This document shows positions 54,251 to 64,000 of a stretch of DNA of 64,000 nt, one piece after another. A model generated the notes under the pieces. That model had not been told where the DNA came from. It saw only the letters and a program-made list of their open reading frames with translations, and did no database searches. Location of the stretch: assembly GCA_002179805.1 (NCBI GenBank), contig NAVB01000297.1, positions 1 to 64,000 on the forward strand. Direction: 5' to 3'. Origin of the DNA: Acanthamoeba lenticulata. Lineage: Eukaryota > Discosea > Longamoebia > Acanthamoebidae. Made by a program: the position numbers and the translations under genes. The stretch's first letter is position 1; each line of letters starts with the position of its first letter.

Positions 54251-54883
54251 GCGGAAAAAGTAGCTCTCAGACGGGCACCCCTCTTTTGAGGCCGAGATAG
54301 GGGCACGGACTTCAAAAAGTCTGGACTGTTTTCTCTGCTCGTGTTCTGTAGAAGGGGCTGCTGCGCGAGGTAATTTCCAGGCGCAGCAGGTAATAAACCG
54401 CCGAATATCCTGGGACACAACGGTGCGCCTTTTCTGCTTGTGCGTAAATTTCCCAAGGTTGTGTCCTTCGTCTCTCGCTCTCTGCAGGCGCCTCGTCCAC
54501 AGCCGCTTGGCGTCTTCCTCTCCCTCTTCCGTCTCTCTGCATCTGGCTATTTCCTCTTTCGACCTGCCTGCTGCTGGTTTTGTCCAGTACCAAGTCGCAA
54601 CCGAAATAGGCGACCTTCTCCAGCTGCAGCAGGAATCACATTTCTATCATCAAATTTCAAAATCAGAAAACGAAACAGCACCAAGAGACCGCGCTCTCTG
54701 CATACGCCTCTTCCTCAAGCCGCCTGGTGGGGCAGAGTAGAGATTACTGCCCGAAAGTGTATCCCCCACGAAGCCAATTGGGCATGGAGTTTGGAATTGG
54801 AGGCACGCTCTCTGCCCCCTTCCGCCCCCTAGCTCTAAGCCTCCGATTAACGCGGTTCATATTTTGGGTGGGGGCTTTACAGA
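54251..54883. other. Region upstream of the myotubularin gene, first exon not identified
   Basis: Between the stop of the small mitochondrial-type gene and the first supported myotubularin exon. Some local frames are open, for example from ATG 54784, but none connects by acceptable splice sites to the exon starting at 54884. It probably holds the promoter, the 5' untranslated region and a short initiating exon. Confidence 0.4.
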
Positions 54884-57800
54884 ATGTACCGTGGAGTTGG
54901 CCTGCTCAGAGGAATGGACGCTTGTGGAGCGGGTCAATGAGCAGCATAACGAGGTACTTGCAAGGGATTGAGGAGTCCCTGTCAGCAAGCTTGCTCATTA
55001 TGCTGCCTGTACTTGTGCAGCTGCTCAATTCAATTTGCATCGACCGAGACCGCCCCGAAATGAGTCTGCGAACGCAGGACTGTGTGGTCTTTCAAGATGT
55101 CTCTCTCCTGCCCTCTGACGATCTGGACTCGTTGCCAAAGAAGCGGCCCAAACCCAAATGTGTTGGCACCCTTGTCATCACCAAGCATGAGCTCATTTTT
55201 GCTGACGAAAGAGTATGCAGCCCCCCCTCCTCCTTTCTCTTCTCTCGACGAATCCAAGCTCACGACGATTCCTTGGGGGGGGGGGTCAGGAAACACAACT
55301 TAGCCAGAAGAAACACCGCCTGCCGCATGAAGCAGATTCGTCGAAGCTGCCTCTCCACATGATAGCCCGACTGGATCGCAACAAACAACTCCCTACGATT
55401 CTCGACATTCGTTGCAAGGATCTACGATTCATGCGAATTCGCTTCAAGGACGCCAACTCAAGCATCAGTGTGTGTAACGTCGTCCACACTCTCTGTGCAG
55501 ACCGGCGTGACTTCTTCGCCTTCCACAACAAGGAAGAATTCGAAAACACGCCCAACGGCTGGGACCTCTTCAACTGGGAGAAAGAGTTCTTCGAGAGACA
55601 AGGCCTTCTTCGCTCCGAATGGAAGCTGACGCAAGGCGTCAACGAACATTGGCAACTGTGCAGGACCTACCCCAGCCAGTTCGTTGTCCCAGCTTCGATC
55701 AAACCCTGCAGTACGCACCTCGCTCCCTCTTTTCCTTCTCAGCTTGCTTGAAGTCGTTTGCTTCAGCTTTAGCGTGCTAATTTCTGGATTGATGAGCAGT
55801 ACTACAAGCGGCTGCCAAGTTCAGAAGTCACAATCGCATCCCCGCCTTGTGTTGGTACCACAAGCGCCATAAGGCAACTCTTTCACGGTGCAGTCAACCG
55901 ATGGTAAGCTCACCCCCCCCCCTATGTGTTTGAGCATGCAGCCTCTTTACTTTCTCGAACCCCATGGAAGTCTCATTCGGTTTTGATCGCGTCCTTCGCG
56001 TTGTAGGTAGGCCTCATGCAACAACGAAGCACCGCTGATGAACAGATGGTCAAAGCTATCGCGGATCTCAACCCGAACGGCAGGGTGATGTACATAATTG
56101 ATTGCAGACCCTGGGTTAATGCCTACGCTAATGCTGCGCGAGGAGCGGGCACTGAAAAGTACAGTATTCCTTTGCAAGCAAGCACGAGGCTACAGTTATA
56201 TCTAACGTCCTCCTTAATCAAACAATCACAGGATGAACTACTACCCTAATTGTCGGCTTTCTTTCATGAACATCGACAACATTCACACCATGCGCGAGAG
56301 TTTCAAGCAATTAGTCGAGCTCTGCCACCGCCAGAAAGACTACAGCTGGTTCGCTTCAGAGGAGGTTACCCGCTACCTTATCGAAACTCAAAGCTGGCTC
56401 GCACACACGAGGTGCCCACTATTCCTCGCAACGCTGCTTGGTTGTATGGAGCACTCACTTTTCTTTCCTTCGTCGTAGCCTGGTTCTGCAAGCCGCTGTG
56501 AAAATTGCTCGGATCATCGATAAGAAGAAGTCGTCGGTGCTCGTTCACTGTTCCGACGGCTGGGATCGCACTACTCAACTCGTAGCTCTCGCTCAAGTCA
56601 TTCTCGATCCCTACTACCGCACCATCGAGGGGTTTGAGGTTCTCATCGAGAAAGAATGGCTCGCCTTCGGTACCGAGAATCTTATTTACGCATGTCGCAC
56701 ATTTAGTTGGCGCCACAACCTCTTACCTTGATTGGGAATCACCAGGACACAAGTTTGACTGCAGGTCAGGCCACATCCATCAGGCGTTCTTCGAGACGGG
56801 CGAGTGTTCTCCGATCTTCCTGCAGTTCATGGATTGTGTCTACCAGCTCATCCAGCAGAAGCCAACCGAGTTTGAGTTCAACGAACAATTCTTGATCACG
56901 ATCATGGACCACGTCTATTCGTGCAAGTACGGCACTTTCCTCTACAACAACGAGCGACAGCGGGTGAATCGTGACCTCAGGAACAAAACCAAGTCGCTCT
57001 GGTGCGTACTGATTGCGCCGCTTCATTCATTTCTTCAGAGTTGGAATAGGATTCTAAGTTTCTCGTATCTTGCGTTAACACAGGACGTACCTCAACTACG
57101 AATTGAATCGACAGTACTTCCTCAATCCCGACTTCAAGCTAGGCGAGGGAGCCCTCGAGGGTCTCGGTGCCTCCTTTTGCTTTTGGAAGGGCTACTACCT
57201 CCGTTACCATGAACACAGAGGCAAAGAAGGCAAGCACCGGAGAAGAGAGAGGTATGCTTTTGACCCTCGAGGCACCGCAACTCGGATCGTTTGAGGATGC
57301 ACATCTATTTATCGACAAACACAAATTAACGCCTGTTGTTGTGATTAATAGGCCGAAGCAAGAGCTCGAATCCGTTACTGCAGTGCAGTGCACCGTCTAC
57401 CGGTCAGACGGAGGAGCAGAAGCCCCCTATCTCGTTGCAAACATCTGTACATGCTCTCCCCTGGCTCAAACGTATCGATACTTTAGAGCGTCTGGCAGCT
57501 GACGCCCCGCTGGTGGGTTGAAGGCTCTCCGAGCAAGGATTTGGTGTCCAATTTCTGCGACGATTTGCGCAATCTGCACATCATCGACGACTACAGCAAT
57601 TCTCCGTCAGGTCGTGGAGCGGGCGCTCCCAAGGCGGGCGACGGGCGTCCGCGAATCAAGCGACGATCATCTTCCCTGCTACGAATTCAGCAGCAGAAGC
57701 AGCAGCGCATGGCGCAGACGGGGCGTCAAGGCGACGAGGATCACTGGGACGGGAAAGAGGAAGAGGAGGATGAGAACGAGTGGACTTTCTGTGGACGCGA

Positions 57801-58246
57801 AGATGCGGCGGATCAAGAAAGCGCTCGTGGTGGTCACCACCGCGGCCACCATGGTCGACGTAGTGGCGCAGGAGGCGCGAGCAGCTGCCCAGAGCAGGGG
57901 CGGCTATCTTCCGCCGCCACACCACCACACGACGAACCGGTCTACAGCACGCCCGAGGAGGCTGCGTGGGGCCTGCGGCACGAAGTGGTCACTCTTGAGC
58001 TCAAGAACTCCACCGGTATGGCACCCTCTTACCCTCTTTGCTTTCCCCCCACTTTTCTTTCTGTAGTTGCACTGTGGCCTGATGTCGGATGTGTTCAACG
58101 TTCTCCCGCCAGGTTCGTGGGTTTTGCCGTCGATCCGCTTCTCCGACTACTTGGATACGCTGCGGCACTACCTCAAGGACCACGGCTTCATCCCGTCCTT
58201 CCAGTGGCCCTACTCCTCGCAGCCCAAGTCGTTGGCCGGCGCGTGA
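54884..58246 (+). CDS. Myotubularin-family phosphoinositide 3-phosphatase (5' end unresolved)
   Basis: Removes the 3-phosphate from PI3P/PI(3,5)P2 on endosomes. The first supported exon ([20 protein letters not shown]) follows an acceptor at 54883 in phase 1, so an initiating exon lies upstream; the first in-frame ATG in later exons is 55060. A GRAM-like domain is present ([16 protein letters not shown]). The phosphatase domain follows: [66 protein letters not shown], the active site [18 protein letters not shown] and [20 protein letters not shown]. The CX5R loop is intact, so this should be an active enzyme. After about 57250 comes a disordered His/Gly/Glu-rich region, then a helix ([17 protein letters not shown]) and the stop at 58244. 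No FYVE or PH domain was found. Splicing between 57300 and 57560 is uncertain. Confidence 0.88.
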
Positions 58247-58543
58247 CGGCTCTTCCTTGCGGCCGCCCCTTGTCGCGGTTGTGTACAACAACACCGTGCT
58301 GCCGCCCGTGTATCCTTTTTCGTTTATTTATTAATGTAAGTAGATTTCTTTTTCGATTTTCCTTCTTTCTAGGTTGGGGCACTGATCGGAAACTTGATTG
58401 ATTTCTGTTTGCGAACTCACGGAGAACTGCGTGAGTTTTGACGATCCACAACCACTTGCTGATCCGGCCGCATCACCGTCATCACTCTTCTCCAAACTCA
58501 CAACAACCAACTCAACCCCAACCCTTGCACATCAACCTCCAAC

Positions 58544-61500
58544 ATGGGCGTGCCTTCATTCTTTAGGTGGTTGATCAAGCGCTACCCTCATGTCGTCGCG
58601 GACTGCGTCGAGGAGGAGCGCCTGGACTCTGCAGCCCAGTTTGGACCCAACCCCAACGGCACAGAGTTCGACGCCCTCTACCTCGACATGAACGGCATTA
58701 TTCACCGAGCCTCACACCCAGAAGACCAGGTACTCCTGCGCTAGACGTTCAGCTTCTTCTTCTCAGAACTGACAGAGCCTTCCATCAGCCGGCTCCGGAG
58801 AGCGAGGAGGCTATGATGCAGGCCATGTTTGCGTTCATCGACCGCCTGATGAATATTGTCCGACCACAAAAGCTCCTCTACATCGGCATTGGTACGTTTG
58901 TAGTTGTTGTCCTTGTCGTTTGGCGAACTGCACCTCGTGCTCAACGCCCGACGTCCCGCAGATGGAGTGGCTCCTCGCGCCAAGATGAACCAGCAACGTT
59001 CGCGTCGCTTCCTCGCGGCTAAGCACAGGCTTGAGGAAGAGGCCAAGGCGGCAGAATCAGCTGATGCTGCCGACTCCGATGGTGCTCGCACAGAACCCGC
59101 CAAGGTGCCTCGTTTTCCTCATGCAAGCACCACCCCTGCTCGCACATCTGACGTTTTGCGTGTGGAAACAAAAGCCCATCTTCGACCACAACGTGATCAC
59201 GCCTGGCACAGAGTTCATGTCTCGCGTAGCCGAAGCCCTTCGCGGCCACTTTGCCCAAAAGATCAGCACGGATCCCAACTGGAGCCGAGTACGGGCGCCC
59301 TCTGTCCCTTTCAAGCTCTCGGCTGCCTCTCATGAGGCGTGCTTGCTCACGTGTTGTTGCAGTTGGCGGTCATCCTGTCCGATGCTTGCGTGCCGGGCGA
59401 GGGCGAGCACAAGATCATGGAGTTTATCCGGACGCAGCGCACACAGGAGGGCTACAACGCCAACGCGCCCATCGCCGTCTACGGCCTCGTACGACCTTCT
59501 GCCCTCGTTGCGCTCCATTGGGGGACTATCAAGGCTCACACAAACGTCCTTGCTTGTGTGCGTGGTTGACCATGGACAGGACGCCGACCTCATCTTCCTC
59601 ACGCTGGCCCAGCACGAGCCGCGGTTCTCCATCCTGCGCGAGGAGGTGTCGAGCGTGACGTGCTTTGTGTGCCACAAGACTGGACACATCTCGTCCGACT
59701 GCCCGCAGCTCCACCCGGAGGAGCATGAAGGGGAAGACGAGGACAAACAGGGACCGCCCGAGCTCAAGTTCCAGTGGCTCCACAGCGGCGTGCTGCGCGA
59801 GTACCTCGACCGCGAGTTCCGCCACTTGCCCCTGGCCTTCCCGTACTCGCTGGAGCGCATCATCGACGACTGGATCGTCATCTGCTTCCTCGCCGGCAAC
59901 GACTTCCTCCCGCGCCTCCCCAGCGGTATCGCCACTTCTCTCTTTGTGTGATGACGTGTCCGTCAAGTCGTTTGGAGCTGACACGGCTCCACACAGTGGC
60001 CATCCACGAGGGCGCGATCGACACGCTCACGTCGGCCTACAAGCAGCTCTTGCCCACGCTCGACGGCTACATTTGCTCCAACGGCAACGTACGTCCATTT
60101 GGGCAAGATGACACCCTTTTTGGGGAACCACAAGCTGACAGGGGATCGTCTCTCTCCGGCCTCTGGAACAGATCGACTTTAGGCGATTGGCGCCCATCGT
60201 GGCGGTGGTGGCCGAGTCCGAGGAGGAAGTGCTCATCGACCGCAAGAAGAACTTCCTCCGGAAGCAGCGCCAGGAGCGCGCCTTCCAGCGCGAGCTCCGG
60301 GAGGGCCGGGGTAACGGGGACGACGATGATGATGACGATGATGGTGAGGGTCGCCGTCATCACGGCAAAGCCAAGGAAGCCGGAGGCGGCCATCACAAGA
60401 AGCCGGTCCATTACCGGCGCAGGGAGGGCCGCCGGTCCCGCGAGGACGAGGCAGGCGAGATCGAGGCCACCTACAGCGATGACGAAGACGACGACGAGGA
60501 CTCGATCCGCATCGGCGAGAGCGGCTGGCGGGATCGCTACCTCCTCCAAAAGTTTGGCGTGCCCGCGGCCAACCGCGAGTTCTATCAGGGGTACGTCATC
60601 TTCATCACCATCATCATCACTCACGGTGTTAACATTGGAGTTCGTGTAAACAACAGAGTGGTTCGGGCCTACGTGGAGGGCCTGCAGTGGGTGGCGCGGT
60701 ACTACTGGCAGGGCTGCGTCTCGTGGAAGTGGTTCTACGCGTACCACTACCCGCCCATGGCGACCATGCTGGCCGACGGCATCGGCAAGTTCCGGACGGC
60801 CGACGTCCTGTCCTCGTTCCAGCTCTCGCGGCCCTTCCACCCGTTCGCGCAGCTCATGGCCGTCCTCCCGGCCGCCAGCGCCCACGCGCTGCCCGCGCCG
60901 TGCCGCGCGCTGATGACCTCGGCCGACTCGCCCATCGCCGATTTCTACCCGACCAACATCGGTGCGTCCTTCCCTTGAGCCATGGCCGGCGAGCTGGGAA
61001 CGGCGCTGACGTCCGGGGCGCTGGGTGCAGAGATCGACATGGATGGCGTCAGCCATAACATGGAGTGGGCCGGCGTGGTGAAGCTGCCCTTTGTGGACGA
61101 GGCTCGTCTCCTCGCGGTCCTGGAGCCGCTCGAGCGCCAGCTGACGCCCGACGAGGTCCACCGCAACTCGTTCGGACTGCCACGCCTGCTCCTCGGGCCC
61201 GCCAGCCCTGTCCACGCGGCCGCCCAGGCCAAGCTGGCCGGGGCCGAGGCCCGGCTGACGATGGCCGACGGGGACGGCTTCCTCGCCGGCTCGCTCAAGG
61301 CCGTTGCTTCCAACGCCGAAGCCACTGGCGACGTTGTGGCCTGCGACTATTCGCTCCCGCCGCGACCTGCGGGCGAGTTCGTGTCCGGCCTCCTGCCCAC
61401 GGTCATCCTGCCCGAGCCCCGCCTCGCCGTTCTGGAAGAGGACGAGGGCGACGAGGACGACGGCCAGGAAGGCTACCACCGCCATGGTGGAGGCCATCGT

Positions 61501-61734
61501 GAAGGCGACGAGAGGGACAGAACCTACTACCGTGGACGCGGCCGCGGAAGGGCCGGGCGGGGTCGCGGCCGGCAGCACCAGGACGACCCGACCGAACACC
61601 ACCAGAAGAAGGAGAGGCAGCACGATGAGGCGCATGGCGGTGGCCACCATCAAGCTGCAGCTCAACGCCACTACGAGACGGGTCGTGGAGGCCATCACCA
61701 CGCCTCTGCGCACAACCAGCGCGGCGACTGGTAA
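58544..61734 (+). CDS. XRN2: XRN2/RAT1-type nuclear 5'-3' exoribonuclease
   Basis: Degrades 5'-monophosphate RNA, trims rRNA and helps terminate RNA polymerase II. ATG 58544 gives the invariant start [15 protein letters not shown]. Active-site segments in order: [68 protein letters not shown] and [23 protein letters not shown] zinc knuckle ([15 protein letters not shown]), the feature that separates XRN2/RAT1 from XRN1, is present at about 59660-59705. Later come [37 protein letters not shown] and [14 protein letters not shown]. An Asp/Glu/His-rich insertion (60310-60500) interrupts the C-terminal half. The tail is an Arg/Gly/His-rich disordered end ([13 protein letters not shown]) stopping at TAA 61732. 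Confidence 0.94.
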
Positions 61735-61855
61735 TGGCCACCGTCCCCCCCAACCCCACTTGTACATAACTCCCGGAACATAAACGTGCCATTATTGTTG
61801 TTAATCCGGCGGACCGCGGACGGTCCAGAGCAAGAGATCGGGAATACCGCTCCGT

Positions 61856-63780
61856 TTAGAGGACGATCTCGTGGGTGTAGCTGGAGGTGAGCGTCTTGTG
61901 CGGCATCACGATGCAGTTCAGGATGATCAGCTCCGGGGCGATCACCGAGTCGCGCCCTGAGTTGAGCAAACGCGCGCGTGTTGGTGAACCTCGAGCCGGG
62001 AGGACCGCAATAGTGTGGATGGATGGATGGATGGATGTGGATGGATGGAGCGGGTACCGACAATGCAAACGCCCTGCCGGTTCTTGTTGACGTACAGGTC
62101 CGGCGTCGGGTTGGGGAGGCCCTCGACGCGCGACCACGGGCCCACGATGCTGTTCCACCCGATGATGCTCCACGACACGCACGCACGATCCTGCCGACCG
62201 CCAAGTAATCGTTTTTATGGTGACGATGATTACGAGTCAACAATGACCGTGGCCGAGGCGAGGGAGAGCGTGCGCACCTTGATCTCGGCGCCGTCGAGGA
62301 TGATGGAGTGCAACACACGGACGCCCGGCCCGATCTTCACGTTCTTGCCCACCGTCACGTTCGGGCCCAGCTGTACGACATTTCGGAAGGACGCGTGTCA
62401 TCAGTGTCAGCCAGGCCTTGGAAGAAGGAAGCGAGAAAAGAGCTTAGAATATACGAGCGCGGTCGGGTGGACTTGGGCGGTCCGGTGGATGATAACGTTG
62501 CCGCGGATGTTGGGGGCCTTGGGCGCCAGCACCGACGGGTTGGTCTTGGCGAACAGGTCTAGGTAGAGTTCATTACAGTACACGGGCGCTCTGTCCATCG
62601 CGATGGATGTCGTGGTGGTAGTGGTGAGATGCAAGCATTCGGGGGGAGAGAAAGAGAGAGAAGTGTGGGACGCACCCAGCGTTCTTGATCTGGCGCCAGA
62701 ACGACTTGTTGGCAAACACACAGAACTGCGACTTGTCGGAGAGCGGGATGAGGATGTCCTGCTCCAGCCGCACGGACTCCTTGTTCGTCCGCCACACGCC
62801 GCTCCTGCCCCCGCGCGCGCCCGGGATCAGCGGCCCGCTTTGCATTGGGGACAGTCCTGGGAGGGCATGGGCATGGGAGGGCGTTACAGGTAGGCCGGGA
62901 GGTCGTTGTTCTCGGACTGCAGGCGGGCGGCGGTGTCCTTGATGATGTCAAAGATCTTAGGCGAGAAGCAGTACACGCCGCTGTTGATCAGGTCGCTCAC
63001 GTACGTGGCCGGCTTCTCTGCACCGACAGTATGGCCGAGTAGCGGCCATGCGTAAGAAAAGACCGTATTACGGGACACGACGAAGGGGAAGGGAAGAGAA
63101 CCGGCGTAGTGCTGGAGGCGGTGCTGGTCGTCTTCGATGAGGCAGCCGTAGTGGTGGGCGTACTCGGGGTTGACCTTGGAGCCAAGAAGGGTGCCCACGA
63201 TGCCCAGCTGCTGCACCTTCTCGCGATGGAAGGCGAGCATTTCCTTGAGCGGGAACGGGCACACGATGTCGCAGTGGAGCACAAAGATGGACTCAGGGCC
63301 GTCGGCCAAGATCTGCTCTCTGAACTTGTACAGGCCACCGGCCGTGCCCAGCTCAGACTCCTCGTGCAGGTACCTGTAGTAGTGCGTGTACCCACCAGCC
63401 AGGTCAGTGCTACTGACGGAGAGCTAATCATAAATGAGTGACGAGGGTCTTTTACGTAATCTTGATTTCAAACTTCTTCTCCATGTGCTGCATGAAGTCT
63501 TGGAACTCCTTCGCTTCGTTGTAGCCCAGCAAGAAGATCTCCTTCATGCCCTCGATCCTGTGTACCAGGTACGTTGGGGTTAATACATGCGTTCAACGTC
63601 GACCACGCGTGTCGGGTGGCTGCAGTACTCGCAACAGGCCTTAATGTGATGGTAGATCATTGGCTTGCCGCCAACCGGGAAAAGGGGCTTGGGGAAGCCC
63701 TCCATAGAGAGAGGGCGGAACCTCGTGCCCTTGCTGGGCCCACCCACCATGATTACCGCCTTCATTGCCTTTCCCTCCAT
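61856..63780 (-). CDS. GMPPA: GMPPA-type mannose-1-phosphate guanylyltransferase subunit alpha
   Basis: Works with GMPPB in making GDP-mannose for glycoproteins, GPI anchors and, in protists, surface glycans; in animals the alpha subunit is regulatory. ATG 63780 starts [20 protein letters not shown], then [33 protein letters not shown] and further nucleotidyltransferase strands. Later segments include [38 protein letters not shown] and [16 protein letters not shown]. The left-handed beta-helix C-terminus has hexapeptide-type turns ([59 protein letters not shown]) and ends [20 protein letters not shown] at TAA 61856. The length and the alpha-type C-terminal ending agree with GMPPA rather than GMPPB. 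It converges with XRN2, 121 bp between stops. Confidence 0.92.
62017..62051 (+). repeat. GGAT tetranucleotide repeat in a GMPPA intron
   Basis: About seven imperfect tandem GGAT units lie inside an intron of the GMPPA gene, interrupted by one GTGGAT unit. Likely a microsatellite. Confidence 0.7.
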
Positions 63781-64000
63781 CTTGCTTGCAAAAAACTAGT
63801 TTTCTTTTTTTCCTCGACGATTTTCCTCGCATTTGTACAATTTTTCACCTTCTTGGCACGTGTGATTCACACATGTGTGTTCCCGATGTGTGTTCCCGTT
63901 GTGGGTGCATGCGTTGTTGTTTAATTCATACAGAAAAACGGAGTTTGACTTTACGCCAATGAAGTGTAGTTGTGCTTCGATCCCGGCAATTTTAGAGATA

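Noticed and set aside
60067..61767. A 566-residue - strand frame, the longest on that strand in this part.
   Set aside because: It is antisense to XRN2, whose motifs and splice sites are clear; the antisense protein is Val/Gly/Arg-rich with no family features.

Overview
The window is nuclear DNA of a gene-dense, intron-rich protist, most likely an Acanthamoeba. Coding exons have GC-rich third codon positions. Introns are short (mostly about 50-110 bases) with GT...AG ends, often opening GTAC or GTGC and closing after a pyrimidine tract. Gaps between genes are commonly 50-250 bp. The most telling gene is a secreted protein with three choice-of-anchor A (CAA) domains joined by Ser/Pro-rich spacers, the layout of the Jonah-type cyst-wall lectins described from Acanthamoeba castellanii. 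The gene content is otherwise that of a free-living amoebozoan. I saw no prokaryotic operon, CRISPR array, transposase, rRNA or convincing tRNA. Exon joins were made by hand from splice signals and frame continuity, so gene spans are firmer than individual exon ends.

Layout. 1-114: C-terminal end of an unknown + strand gene. 603-2973 (-): helical, formin FH2-like region apparently spliced to a degenerate Ras-like GTPase. 3108-4036 (-): small EF-hand protein. 4165-6674 (-): Gln-rich protein with a GAT-like segment. 6840-10712 (-): F-box protein with a beta-trefoil-like C-terminus. 10724-13199 (-): folylpolyglutamate synthase with a mitochondrial leader. 13435-15278 (+): WD-like protein. 15340-19992 (-): LRR plus armadillo-like protein. 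20150-22812 (-): RasGEF. 22987-23264 (+): tiny membrane protein. 23425-30305 (+): BRWD/PHIP-type WD40-bromodomain protein. 30444-33878 (-): Hsp110-like ATPase lacking the peptide-binding beta domain and fused to a TPR domain. 34075-34741 (-): short PC-esterase-like gene. 34846-38426 (-): Jonah-like lectin with a TATA box. 39099-41885 (-): PARL-like mitochondrial rhomboid protease fused to MORN repeats. 42061-42345 (+): small unknown protein. 42620-44906 (+): WAPL. 45017-46692 (+): ALKBH1. 46741-51076 (-): REV1. 51203-53621 (-): UTP7/WDR46. 53735-54250 (+): small protein with a mitochondrial-type leader. 54884-58246 (+): myotubularin. 58544-61734 (+): XRN2/RAT1. 61856-63780 (-): GMPPA.

There is no operon logic, but some neighbours share a theme. 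The PC-esterase-like gene and the lectin are 104 bp apart on one strand and both suggest wall or surface glycan work, and GMPPA feeds GDP-mannose metabolism. ALKBH1 and REV1 converge with 48 bp between stops and both belong to DNA-damage families. WAPL and BRWD act on chromatin, and UTP7 and XRN2 on rRNA/RNA maturation. The most unusual proteins are the fusions: Hsp110-like ATPase-TPR, rhomboid-MORN, and the tentative FH2-like-GTPase.
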